Source: Lachnospiraceae bacterium UBA1201
Lineage (GTDB): Bacteria; Bacillota; Clostridia; Lachnospirales; Lachnospiraceae
Length of the DNA stretch: 23,553 nucleotides
Assembly: GCA_002309675.1 (NCBI GenBank)
Contig: DBXX01000012.1
Span: forward strand, 1-23,553
Direction: 5' to 3'
The notes beneath the pieces are model-generated. The model was not told the DNA's origin. It worked only from the letters and a program-made list of their open reading frames with translations, and ran no database searches. The position numbers were made by a program, and so were the translations under genes. Positions 14,113-22,773 of the stretch are shown one piece after another. Every line of letters begins with the position of its first letter. The first letter of the stretch is position 1.

Positions 14113-15830
14113 TCACCGGTTTTTAAGTAATTCTCTGCCGTCTTATCCGCGCTCTCGATGATCTTTTCATCGTAACCGAGGATCTTTAACAGGCGGATGG
14201 CGTTACGTGTTGTTGCCCTGCCCTTATTCAGAACATAGTCGAAGGTAACATCATTGTCCGTAACCGTTTCTTTGAAGTGATAGTTTTCATAGGTATCCTC
14301 CAAAAGATAGGTCAGCTCGATATCATGGGTGGCAGCAAAGCAAAGGATATTGCTTTGTGCCATGTTCTCCAGGATCTGCGAGGAAGCCGCTACACGCTCC
14401 ACGGTATTTGTGCCGCGCAGGACTTCGTCGACGAAACAAAGCACCGGATTTACGCCGTTTTTAGCATCCAGGATACGCTTCAGTGATTTGATCTCCACCA
14501 TGTAGTAGCTTTCATTGTTCTGGAGATTATCCTTCAGCGCCATGGACGTGTAGATGCGGTAAAACCGCGTGGTAAATGCATGTGCGGGCGCCGTAGCAAT
14601 GGTCTGGGACAGGATCGCGCAAAGAGCGACCGTCTTAATGAAGGTCGACTTACCGGAAGCATTCGATCCGGTCAGGAGTACGCACCGGTTCACATCGATA
14701 TTGTTGGCAACGGGCGAAGCCAAAAGCGGATGATAGCCGTCGGTCATGTCGATCTTGAGTTCCGGTCCGCTTTCGAACGTAGGCCGTGCATAGAAAGGAA
14801 GTGCATTTCGATACGAAGCCACAGCTATGGTACACTCGAGGTAACCGATGATGCGAAGAAGCGCCTCGATATCATCGGAGTGATCCTTCACCAGGACGAT
14901 CGAGTTTTTAAACTGTATGAGGTCAATATGTGTGATCAGACGAACATAATCCAGGATCATGTCGAGGGGGCTGCCTCCGGCGGCACGGTCACCCGTTCCG
15001 ATCAGTTTCGCTTTCGAAACGATCTTCGACAGAGGTTTCGCATGCATTTCGAGTTCATCCAGATAGGAACGAATCTTCGAATCCATGCCTTCCAGTTTCG
15101 CTATCTCGGATGCATTTTTTGCCAGGCGTACCAAATATGCGATGCAGATAAAGTACGAATCAAAGACCGCCTTCTCCGAATAGTACTTGATGATATTGAA
15201 CGTGATCACACCGATCAGAAACAAAACACCGAACTGAGGCGCAAAGGCAAACGTCGCGATCGAGGCGATCAAAAGAAAGATACACACATAGTCGATGACC
15301 TTACTCGTCGCTTCGAGTTCACGAAACGAATCTATATAATTCGACAGAGAAAGTTTGATCGTATGGCCGATGGCGCCGAACTTCTCCTGCAGTTTCAGGC
15401 GTTGTTCCTCGTTTTCATCCATCAGGCAGACAAGGGAATCAAACTCTTCCACCTCTTCGATCTTCTGCGACGGCGTACGGAGCATGTAATATAAATACTC
15501 TTCTCCGGCCGATGACTGGGTCGTATTCATGGTCGAAAAGATGGTGTCCATGTTCAGATCGTTCCATGTGATATCGTCAACGATCTCCTTACCCTCCATA
15601 TGGTTTTGGTAGTAATGGGCGATATTCGCCAGTTCGACCGAATCATATACACGTGTATTGATATTTCCGTACTGTGCTTTCAGTTTTTCGATCCGCTTAC
15701 GTTTGTTGTTCTTCGTCTGTTTAACGCCGATATAGGCCAGATATGCTAAAACGGCCACGATCGCCGCTAAAACATAAAACATCGCGTGATCGGTCTTTTC
15801 AGCAGTCAAACATAAAATCCATCGGTTCAT
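14097..15830 (-). CDS. Membrane-anchored MutS-like ATPase
   Basis: A 577-residue protein with the MutS ATPase domain (domain V) at its C-terminus but no mismatch-recognition domain. One transmembrane helix lies at about 17-36 and a hydrophobic pair at about 180-215. Helical core-like segments flank the pair. Walker A is TGSNASGKST at 387-396. The ABC-like segment NNESYYMVEIKSL spans 438-450, Walker B CFVDEVLRGTN spans 465-475, and the H-loop ATHD is at 500-503, so ATP binding and hydrolysis look intact. The residues used by MutS1 to read mismatches are absent, and the protein is probably held at the membrane. Its ATG directly follows the deaminase stop (TAAATG) with AGAGGA ten bases upstream. 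An internal ATG at 15782 has no such site. A role outside classical mismatch repair is inferred. Confidence 0.85.
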   Translation of the reverse strand: MNRWILCLTAEKTDHAMFYVLAAIVAVLAYLAYIGVKQTKNNKRKRIEKLKAQYGNINTRVYDSVELANIAHYYQNHMEGKEIVDDITWNDLNMDTIFSTMNTTQSSAGEEYLYYMLRTPSQKIEEVEEFDSLVCLMDENEEQRLKLQEKFGAIGHTIKLSLSNYIDSFRELEATSKVIDYVCIFLLIASIATFAFAPQFGVLFLIGVITFNIIKYYSEKAVFDSYFICIAYLVRLAKNASEIAKLEGMDSKIRSYLDELEMHAKPLSKIVSKAKLIGTGDRAAGGSPLDMILDYVRLITHIDLIQFKNSIVLVKDHSDDIEALLRIIGYLECTIAVASYRNALPFYARPTFESGPELKIDMTDGYHPLLASPVANNIDVNRCVLLTGSNASGKSTFIKTVALCAILSQTIATAPAHAFTTRFYRIYTSMALKDNLQNNESYYMVEIKSLKRILDAKNGVNPVLCFVDEVLRGTNTVERVAASSQILENMAQSNILCFAATHDIELTYLLEDTYENYHFKETVTDNDVTFDYVLNKGRATTRNAIRLLKILGYDEKIIESADKTAENYLKTGEWRKQ

Positions 15831-17147
15831 TTACCGGTTTCCTCTCTTGCTTTTGATTTGCTTCAGATGCCGTCCGAAATCCTCATAGATACGGTCCACA
15901 TCCTCCACACATATATAGACGCCGTCGTGGTATAAAATCTTACCGTTGATCACCGTCATTCGGACATTGGCCCCGCTCGCACTGTAGAGCAGTTGCGGGA
16001 CAATGTTATCTTTCGGTTGCATATTGGGTGCATGCAAAGCGACCAGAATAAAGTCGGCTGCATCACCGATATCTAAGTTCGCGATCTGAGTTCCGCCGTA
16101 AAGCGCCCCCTCCAGAAACGCTTCATCCGAAACTGCGATCGCATCGTGATACGTCAGTTTGGAATATAATGCGGCTAAATAGATCTCGCGGAACATATCG
16201 AGCGCATTGTTGCTGGCCGGTCCGTCCGTACCGAAGCCCAGTTCTACGCCGGCATTCAGTATCCGCTTATACGGTGCCATGCCGCTGGCGAGTTTACCGT
16301 TCGAGCCCGGATTAGAAATGATGCCGACACCATGCTCTTTCAGCAAAGCCAGATCACGGTCTGACAACCAAACGCCGTGGAAGATGCCTCCGCCGTAGTC
16401 GAACAGCCCCAGATCACAAAACAGCTCCACGGGACTCTTCCCGTATTTCGCCTTACAGTCTTCGACTTCTTTTTTCGTCTCCGACATATGGGTATAAAAC
16501 GGCGCTTTCCATTCCCTGGCCAGGGATTCCAGCATTTCGAGCATCGCATCGTCGTTTGTATATTGCGCGTGCGCGCCGAGGCGGAAACCGCCCATAGGCG
16601 ACGTATACGTGGCATGAAGCCTGCGCATGCGGGATTCATTGTCCGAAAGACTGCCGGTATAAAGATTTACGTTTCCGCAGAGCAGGAAGCGCATTCCCAT
16701 CTCGTTGCAGGCTTTCGCCACACTGTCCTCGAAATGATACATATCGAAGATCGTTGTAGTACCGTTTCGCAGATACTCCAGGATCGCGACCTTCGTAAAC
16801 GTTTCGACCGCTTCGGGGTACAGAAGCGCTTCCATCGGGAAAACAGTTTCATTCAGCCAGCGGTCCAGCGGAAGACCCTCGGCGTAAGAACGCAGAAAGG
16901 TCATCGGAGAATGCGTGTGCATATTCTTCATTCCGGGCATCAAAAGATCACCGCCGCAATCGATCTCCTCATCAAACTGCGGCGATGTCGTAGTGCGCAA
17001 TAATTCGGAGGCTTCAAACTTCGGACCACGGAAAATGATCTTTCCGCCGTCACACCAGATCTCGCCCTCCTGCACCACAAATGCAGGGGTACCGTTTTCA
17101 CGGATACTCTCCGATAAAAGATTTGCATGGTAGAATCGTAAACGCAT
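15831..17147 (-). CDS. Amidohydrolase, probable 5'-methylthioadenosine/S-adenosylhomocysteine deaminase (MtaD-like)
   Basis: A 438-residue metal-dependent amidohydrolase of the MtaD/SsnA/chlorohydrolase group. Metal ligands are visible in order: H77 and H79 (MHTHSPM), H220 (THMSE, with E223 as catalytic acid), H257 (FHGVW) and D308 (FGTDGPASNN). The region HTHSPMTFLRSYAEGLPLDRWL closely matches MTA/SAH deaminases, which release ammonia from adenosine-type nucleosides to give inosine-type products. Length fits. Other aminohydrolase substrates (guanine, cytosine analogues) are possible. It follows the YbjN-like gene by 16 bp with AGAGG before the ATG. A 6-oxopurine nucleoside phosphorylase two genes upstream would accept its inosine-type product, which supports the purine-salvage reading. 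Confidence 0.82.
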   Translation of the reverse strand: MRLRFYHANLLSESIRENGTPAFVVQEGEIWCDGGKIIFRGPKFEASELLRTTTSPQFDEEIDCGGDLLMPGMKNMHTHSPMTFLRSYAEGLPLDRWLNETVFPMEALLYPEAVETFTKVAILEYLRNGTTTIFDMYHFEDSVAKACNEMGMRFLLCGNVNLYTGSLSDNESRMRRLHATYTSPMGGFRLGAHAQYTNDDAMLEMLESLAREWKAPFYTHMSETKKEVEDCKAKYGKSPVELFCDLGLFDYGGGIFHGVWLSDRDLALLKEHGVGIISNPGSNGKLASGMAPYKRILNAGVELGFGTDGPASNNALDMFREIYLAALYSKLTYHDAIAVSDEAFLEGALYGGTQIANLDIGDAADFILVALHAPNMQPKDNIVPQLLYSASGANVRMTVINGKILYHDGVYICVEDVDRIYEDFGRHLKQIKSKRGNR

Positions 17148-17163
17148 TCAAAAACCTCTATGA

Positions 17164-18306
17164 TCAGGACTTCCGGGCGAAACCTTTCAGGATCGCCATC
17201 TTCTCTCCTAAGGCGGACATGTTCGGAATGAACGCCATCAAAAAGTCGTCTTTCGTCAAACCGTCGTGGCAGGGAAAGGCAACACGATTGCTGACAGTAC
17301 CGCGGTCCGGGTCGATAATGAAAACGCCGGTCAGGCGGTCCGTGTTTAACTTACAAATGGTCTGACACAGCTCCGTCAAACGAAACATATCCGCTTTAAA
17401 CGAAGGTACAAAATCGATCGTGCAGACCTTATTTCTGGCCAGCAACTGAATATAAATATCCGTCGGCTCCTGTTTGATGCTCATGCGTGTGATGAGGATC
17501 TTCACTAGGTTATCCGGATGGTTTTGCACGGAAAACTCCATCTTATTTTCTACGAAGAAATCTCGGATGGTGTCCACAGATCTGCGGATAAACTTCTCCT
17601 GGGCTTCATCCATGGCAACGGGTTCGCCGTTCTTATAAAACGAATATAACTGCTTCTCTGCATCTTCCTGTGCCTTTTTTGCATTCGAAAGCAGGGATTT
17701 GTCATCCATTTTGGAGATATAGATCGCAGTGCCGAGAGCATTGTAACAATTATGTCTCGGATCTCCTCCCATATGGAACAGAATGTTCTGCAAGACAACG
17801 CCGAATAAGACGGGCCACTGCCGGGAACTCGTGCAGATACGCGCTGTCATGTTCTCGAAGATACCTTCCCAGCATGCCTTCATTTCTTTATAAAGGGCAT
17901 CGGGGAAATACGACTCGCAAAGCACTTTATTCAGTTTTCCGAGATCGGCCGTCTGTTCTGCTACGATATACTTAAGGTCGATCTCACCGGAGCGGCCGGG
18001 GGCATTGTCAAAATAACCCTTCACAAAGGAATAGACACTGTATTTATTCTCCAGAAGGAAGAAGTTCAAATCGTCTCCATAATAAAATGTGCGGTCATCC
18101 TTCGTTTCGACCATGATCAGCGTCATGTCCGGTTCTTTCATGACTGCCCTGTGACAGGCATATCCGGCCAATGCGGAAACCAGCGCCAGGCGTCGGTTCG
18201 GGTCGGTGATCTTCTCTTCAAACATCCGGATCATCCCACCGGCCTGGCTGCTTATCTGCTCCAGTTCCTGCTCCGTTATCTCTTTATCTTTCTTTTCGTA
18301 AAGCAT
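17164..18306 (-). CDS. Two-part protein of unknown function with YbjN-like C-terminal half
   Basis: A 380-residue soluble protein with no signal peptide. I do not recognise the first half (about 1-225), a mixed alpha/beta region with a Cys pair near 180-190 (GGDPRHNCYNALGTAIYISK) and a charged helix around 205-220. The second half (about 240-380) has the pattern of YbjN/CesT-like, type III chaperone-fold domains: RDFFVENKMEFSVQ, ITRMSIKQEPTDIYIQLLAR, then CQTICKLNTDRLTGVFIIDP and a trailing helix. Such domains bind proteins, but no activity is established. No catalytic motif is visible. GGAG lies about six bases before the ATG and overlaps the end of the upstream phosphorylase gene (4-bp gap), so translation is coupled. 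Its place between two purine-salvage enzymes hints at, but does not show, a linked role. Confidence 0.65.
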   Translation of the reverse strand: MLYEKKDKEITEQELEQISSQAGGMIRMFEEKITDPNRRLALVSALAGYACHRAVMKEPDMTLIMVETKDDRTFYYGDDLNFFLLENKYSVYSFVKGYFDNAPGRSGEIDLKYIVAEQTADLGKLNKVLCESYFPDALYKEMKACWEGIFENMTARICTSSRQWPVLFGVVLQNILFHMGGDPRHNCYNALGTAIYISKMDDKSLLSNAKKAQEDAEKQLYSFYKNGEPVAMDEAQEKFIRRSVDTIRDFFVENKMEFSVQNHPDNLVKILITRMSIKQEPTDIYIQLLARNKVCTIDFVPSFKADMFRLTELCQTICKLNTDRLTGVFIIDPDRGTVSNRVAFPCHDGLTKDDFLMAFIPNMSALGEKMAILKGFARKS

Positions 18307-18309
18307 ACT

Positions 18310-19167
18310 TTACTCCATAATTCCCGACATCGGAATGGATCTAAGGAACGAAGTGACCAGAGCCGTAAAGCGCTCTTTTGCGACCGTAGCGGTCTCCTTC
18401 ACTTCTTCATGTGACAAAACAGCGCCCGAGATCACTCCGCTGGCCATGTTGGTCACCAGTGATATTCCGCAGATCTCCATACCCATGTGGCGAGCTGCCA
18501 TAGCCTCTATGACCGTACTCATGCCAACCAGGTCAGCGCCGAGTCTGGAAAGCATCCGTATCTCTGCCGGCGTCTCGTAGTTCGGTCCGGTCAGCTGCAC
18601 ATATACGCCCTCTTTCAGATCGATCCCCAGTTCCTTAGCACAACCTTTCAATGTATCGCGCAGCATCTCACTGTACACCTGCGACATATCGGGAAAACGA
18701 ACGCCGAAGCTGTCTTCGTTCGGTCCTATCAGCGGCGAAGGCATAAATGACGAAATATGGTCGCTGATGCTGACGAAATCACCGGGCCTATATGTCGGAT
18801 TGATCCCGCCTGCCGCATTCGTCAGAAGCAGGACCTTCGCTCCCATTCGCCGCATCAGGCGGATCGGAAGCACGACCTTATCGACCGTATAGCCTTCGTA
18901 ATAATGTACACGGCCCTTCATGCATACGACCTTCTTATCGCCGACCGTTCCGAAAACAAAACGTCCGTCGTGGCCGCTGACCGTAGACACAGGGAAACCT
19001 TCGATCTCGCTATAGGGGATCTCAGCCACCTTTATGAAAGCCTCGCTGTCGGCGTAGTCTCCCAGGCCTGAACCCAGGACCAGGGCTATGTCGGGTTCAA
19101 ACGGGATCCTGTTGTATACTTTCAGATCGAAATATTTATATTCAATTTCTCTTTTTAAATCGGTCAA
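18310..19167 (-). CDS. punA: Purine nucleoside phosphorylase (trimeric, 6-oxopurine type), TTG start
   Basis: A 285-residue phosphorylase that splits inosine- or guanosine-type nucleosides with phosphate into base and ribose-1-phosphate. Family motifs are clear: GSGLG at 32-36 (phosphate site S33), VSGHDGRF at 63-70, HYYEGY at 88-93, TNAAGG at 116-121, GPNYETPAE at 194-202 and GMSTVIEAMAARH at 215-227. Base-binding residues E198 and N240 (SLVTNMASG) are those of 6-oxopurine PNPs; methylthioadenosine phosphorylases carry Asp at the second place. The start codon is TTG, since no ATG or GTG lies near the N-terminus. AAGGAG sits ten bases upstream, inside the last codons of the glycosidase gene. 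It should act on the inosine-type product of the deaminase two genes on. Confidence 0.94.
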   Translation of the reverse strand: MTDLKREIEYKYFDLKVYNRIPFEPDIALVLGSGLGDYADSEAFIKVAEIPYSEIEGFPVSTVSGHDGRFVFGTVGDKKVVCMKGRVHYYEGYTVDKVVLPIRLMRRMGAKVLLLTNAAGGINPTYRPGDFVSISDHISSFMPSPLIGPNEDSFGVRFPDMSQVYSEMLRDTLKGCAKELGIDLKEGVYVQLTGPNYETPAEIRMLSRLGADLVGMSTVIEAMAARHMGMEICGISLVTNMASGVISGAVLSHEEVKETATVAKERFTALVTSFLRSIPMSGIME

Positions 19168-19174
19168 TGTTATT

Positions 19175-22100
19175 TTACTCCTTTATGAACTGGAAGCCTT
19201 TGAAATGGACCTTTTCGTGGAATACGAAGGTCAGCTCCTGAACTCCGGTAAGGGTTTCGGGAAGTTCATAGTCCTCGATCTGATATACATTCCAGATCGA
19301 AGGCTTATGGTAGGTGTAGCTACCCAGGCAGTTTCCGTCCTCTTTCTTTCCTCTGTAGATCTCAAACGTGATCGGTTCCGATGCCAGCTCGAAAATCGAC
19401 ATGCGGATCCTGGACGAACCGGTGCTTCCGAAATCGATATTGCCGAAGCTGACGCCGCTCTCGCCTTCCCGATCCGTAGCTATACCATGTTCGTTTCCGA
19501 TCGTGATCTTTCCGAATTCGTCATCCTTGCTACCTGCGGATATGAATTCGTACGGGTCCTTTGCGATGGCCCCCATCCCCGTAACGGTAAATGTCTGGGA
19601 TGTGTAGATATCGACCTTTTCTCCGCCGTTCTTCGTAGCCAGGCGCACCTGGAATACTCCGTCACCGAAAGCGGTAACGGTACATGCCAGTGGATTCATC
19701 GGATCCGGCGTGATCTTTGCGATCCGGGTCGGGACACCGTTGATGTCAGTAGCCTTCCAGCGGAATTCAAAATAGGATGTATTTTCCGGATACAGGGCTG
19801 CATGCAACTCAATATCATTATGTTCCGGGTCCATCTCGAAGCCCGAAGGACTGATGATCGCGATCTTGCGGACTGGAATCTCATTTAAATAAGCGCTGGT
19901 AGATTCGATATTTTCCATCTGGCAGCTGATGCCGGGGATCGGCTCTGCCTTACGTGCATACAGAGTCACGCTTGCATCGGGAAGGGATGGCGAGGTGACC
20001 TCAACGTAGATATCGCCTTCCTCCTGCTTCGATGCGATCATCGCCAGAAGCTTTCCGGAGAAAAGCCTGCGGCTCGTTCCCTTATACTCATCGTAATCGG
20101 TGCTGTCGCCGTTATCGAGTCCGACCAGACGTCCGGCACCTGTAACATATACATTTACACGGTTATTCGCATTTTCTACGGGATTTCCCTCCATATCGAT
20201 CATCGAGATCTCTATGAAGATCATATCCACGCCGTCACCCATCATGGATGTGCGATCCGGCGTAAGGACGATCTGCGTCGCATTACCGAAGGAACGCTTC
20301 TCCTCACGACACAGTTCGTTGTCAAATTCATCGTATGCGATCGCGAGCAGTTTGCCGTTGCTGTAAGGGATCTGATAATCACAGGCCGTATGGCGGCTTT
20401 GCTCATGGTCGATCTTCCGCGGCTCGTCCACAAGTTCATCGTTGAAATACAATTCGATCTTCGGAGCGTTACTGATGACGCGCACATCGATCATCTGACC
20501 GTCCGAGAAGTCCCAGTACGGACAGATGTGGATCATCGGTGCATAATGGTAATCGGTCCACTCCGCCTGGTACATGTAGTAGGAATCCTTCGGGAAGCCG
20601 GCAGTGTCGACCTGACCGAAATAGGAATTCTTAGTATGATACGGAGTCGGCTCGCCGATATAATCGAAGCCGGTCCAAATAAACTGCCCTAACGAAAACT
20701 CACAGTCACGATCATCGAAGATATTCGCATAGGCGCTCTCCGAACCCCAGCTGGTCGTGCTGTTTCCCAGTGCCGAACACTGCTCATCGTCATCGCAGAG
20801 GATGGGCTGGCTCAGCGGGAAATGATAGATGCCGCGGCTGTAGACATTCGATGCGGTCTCACTGCCGTAGATGACCCAGTCGGGATGTTCTTCGTGATGC
20901 TTCTCGTACAGATGCTCCGTGTAATTATATCCGACTAACTTCAGAAGGTCGGCACTCTTCTGCGCCCCTTCCCACGGCATGTAATTCGATGCAAAGGTGA
21001 TGGGCGCATTGCCCCGAAAATCGTATTTCCGGACACATTCAATGAGTTTACGCGTGATTTCGGCGCCATGCTCGGGATCCTTATGAACGTCCGCGATCTC
21101 GTTGCCGATGGACCACATGAGCAAGGACGGATGGTTGTAATCCCTGCGGATCCAGTTCTTCACGTCCTCCTCATAGCAGTCTTTAAAGAAACGCGAATAG
21201 TCAAATTCGGTCTTCGGAAGCTCCCACATGTCGAAAGCTTCACTCATTACAAGAAAGCCCATCTCGTCACAGAGATCCATGATCTCGGGCGCGGGCATAT
21301 TGTGAGAGGTACGGATGGCGTTCACACCCATGGTACGCATAATGGAAAGCTGACGTTTCGCGGCAACCGGATTAAATGCAGCACCGAGAGCGCCCAGATC
21401 ATGGTGCATACAAACTCCTTTGATCTTAATATGGCGGTCGTTCATGAACAGGCCGCGATCGGTCGTGAATTCAAAGGTGCGGAAACCGATGTTACAGGAC
21501 ATATCATCGATCTCTTCGCCTTCTACGACCAGGCTGGCTTCAACTTTATACAAACGCGGGATCTCCAGCGTCCAAAGCGTAGGCTTGTAGACGGTCATGG
21601 AGACTTCACACTGTTCGAAACGGAAACATTCCTTAATGGCGTTTGCGATATCATTGCCCTCCGCATCCAGGACGCGGAAGCACAGGATGCCGTCGCATGT
21701 CGCCAGCGCGGAAGCCGTCACTTCAAAATTCGTTCCGATACGCTGCGCGGACACATACAGACTGTCGGATGCTATATGGAACGGATGGCGGGAAATAAGC
21801 CATACATTCCGGTAAATGCCGGCACCGGAATACCAACGGGTATTCGGAGACTCGTAGATGACCGAAACATGGATCTCATTCTCACCGACCGTAAGAAAGT
21901 CCGTGATATCAAACTCGAATGTCACATATCCGTTTTTACGGTTGCCGACCTCTTCCCCGTTTACGTAGACCGTGGTGTTCATGTAAGCGCCGTCAAAGCG
22001 GATATACACACGATCCAACGACGGTACGTAAGAGAAGCGTTTACGATACCATCCTTCGCAATTCTCATAGAGATCCTTCGTTTGCCAGATCAGAAAGTCA

Positions 22101-22219
22101 TGCGGAATATCCACCGGTGTCCAAACAACATCGATGTCCGTCATGACCCCGGCGATCGTCTGGCCTAGACTCTGCTTGGTAAACTCCCATCCATCATTAA
22201 ATAATCTTTTTGTGTCCAT
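19175..22219 (-). CDS. Glycoside hydrolase family 2 (beta-galactosidase/beta-glucuronidase-like), intracellular
   Basis: A 1014-residue retaining glycosidase. Domain order: jelly-roll sugar-binding domain (about 1-150, GWEFTKQ, DIPHDF, GWYRKRF), immunoglobulin-like domain (about 150-250), TIM-barrel (about 255-560), DUF4982-like strand domain (WDFSDGQMIDVRVISNAPKIEL, about 569-590), further beta domains, and a C-terminal module (about 885-1014) resembling a CBM6-like carbohydrate-binding fold. The acid/base is E374 (GNEIADVH) and the nucleophile E454 (YGSETAS). There is no signal peptide or sortase motif, so it should act on imported oligosaccharides. Sugar specificity cannot be read from sequence. 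GAGGACGGAG precedes the ATG. It follows smpB by 12 bp and its own last codons carry the ribosome binding site of the phosphorylase. Confidence 0.93.
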   Translation of the reverse strand: MDTKRLFNDGWEFTKQSLGQTIAGVMTDIDVVWTPVDIPHDFLIWQTKDLYENCEGWYRKRFSYVPSLDRVYIRFDGAYMNTTVYVNGEEVGNRKNGYVTFEFDITDFLTVGENEIHVSVIYESPNTRWYSGAGIYRNVWLISRHPFHIASDSLYVSAQRIGTNFEVTASALATCDGILCFRVLDAEGNDIANAIKECFRFEQCEVSMTVYKPTLWTLEIPRLYKVEASLVVEGEEIDDMSCNIGFRTFEFTTDRGLFMNDRHIKIKGVCMHHDLGALGAAFNPVAAKRQLSIMRTMGVNAIRTSHNMPAPEIMDLCDEMGFLVMSEAFDMWELPKTEFDYSRFFKDCYEEDVKNWIRRDYNHPSLLMWSIGNEIADVHKDPEHGAEITRKLIECVRKYDFRGNAPITFASNYMPWEGAQKSADLLKLVGYNYTEHLYEKHHEEHPDWVIYGSETASNVYSRGIYHFPLSQPILCDDDEQCSALGNSTTSWGSESAYANIFDDRDCEFSLGQFIWTGFDYIGEPTPYHTKNSYFGQVDTAGFPKDSYYMYQAEWTDYHYAPMIHICPYWDFSDGQMIDVRVISNAPKIELYFNDELVDEPRKIDHEQSRHTACDYQIPYSNGKLLAIAYDEFDNELCREEKRSFGNATQIVLTPDRTSMMGDGVDMIFIEISMIDMEGNPVENANNRVNVYVTGAGRLVGLDNGDSTDYDEYKGTSRRLFSGKLLAMIASKQEEGDIYVEVTSPSLPDASVTLYARKAEPIPGISCQMENIESTSAYLNEIPVRKIAIISPSGFEMDPEHNDIELHAALYPENTSYFEFRWKATDINGVPTRIAKITPDPMNPLACTVTAFGDGVFQVRLATKNGGEKVDIYTSQTFTVTGMGAIAKDPYEFISAGSKDDEFGKITIGNEHGIATDREGESGVSFGNIDFGSTGSSRIRMSIFELASEPITFEIYRGKKEDGNCLGSYTYHKPSIWNVYQIEDYELPETLTGVQELTFVFHEKVHFKGFQFIKE

Positions 22220-22231
22220 CTCCGTCCTCGC

Positions 22232-22699
22232 TTATTTCAGATTTCTGATCTTGAAGTTCTTCTCGGCCTCTCTTTTCTGATCTTTTTTAGCGATGTCTTC
22301 CCGTTTGTCATAGAGTTTCTTACCCTGTGCCAAACCGATCTCCACTTTTACCAGACTTCCCTTGAAATACACCTGAAGCGGAACCACCGTATATCCTTTT
22401 TGCGCCATCTTCCCCGCCCATTTGTTGATCTCGTAGCGATGCAACAAAAGTTTGCGCACACGAAGCGGGTCTTTGTTAAAGATGTTTCCCTTCTCATAGG
22501 GGGAAATGTGCATGTTGTAGATATAGAGCTCGCCCTTATCCATCCGGATGAACGACTCTTTCAGGCTACATTTGCCCATGCGCATGGATTTCACTTCCGT
22601 ACCGGCCAGTGAGATCCCGACTTCCAGTTTATCATGTATAAAATAGTCATGGTAGGCCTTTTTATTATTCGCAATCAGCTTAATACTGTCCTTTCCCAT
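22232..22699 (-). CDS. smpB: SsrA-binding protein SmpB
   Basis: A 155-residue partner of tmRNA in trans-translation, which frees stalled ribosomes. Family segments are present: NNKKAYHDYFIHDKLEVGI, LAGTEVKSMRMGKCSLKES, YIYNMHISPYEKGN, RKLLLHRYEI and the basic C-terminal tail KKLYDKREDIAKKDQKREAEK. The frame extends five codons further to a GTG at 22714. The ATG at 22699 is chosen because AAAGGA lies six bases upstream of it and MGK starts are usual in the family. It lies between rnr and a glycosidase; rnr-smpB adjacency is conserved in Firmicutes. No tmRNA gene was recognised in the window. Confidence 0.96.
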   Translation of the reverse strand: MGKDSIKLIANNKKAYHDYFIHDKLEVGISLAGTEVKSMRMGKCSLKESFIRMDKGELYIYNMHISPYEKGNIFNKDPLRVRKLLLHRYEINKWAGKMAQKGYTVVPLQVYFKGSLVKVEIGLAQGKKLYDKREDIAKKDQKREAEKNFKIRNLK

Positions 22700-22744
22700 G
22701 TCTTTTCCTTTCACTCACTTGATTACCATACTTATCTATGTTAA

Positions 22745-22773
22745 ATCATACCACAATTCCTCTGTTCCGTAAA
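22745..22773 (-). promoter_or_regulatory. Probable promoter of smpB
   Basis: Minus strand: TTTACG (22768-22773, four of six), 17-base spacer, TATGAT (22745-22750, five of six). It lies about 45 bases before the smpB start and overlaps a hairpin after rnr. The smpB gene may thus have its own promoter besides read-through from rnr. Confidence 0.5.

Noticed and set aside
14580..15494. 304-codon plus-strand open frame opposite the MutS-like gene
   Set aside because: Antisense shadow with an Arg/Asp/His-rich composition and no motif; the minus-strand frame has full Walker motifs.
21068..22168. 366-codon open frame on the plus strand opposite the glycosidase gene
   Set aside because: Antisense to a well-supported GH2 gene, odd composition rich in His and Arg, no recognisable domain.
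22700..22714. Upstream GTG start for smpB
   Set aside because: The ATG at 22699 has AAAGGA at proper spacing and gives the usual family N-terminus.
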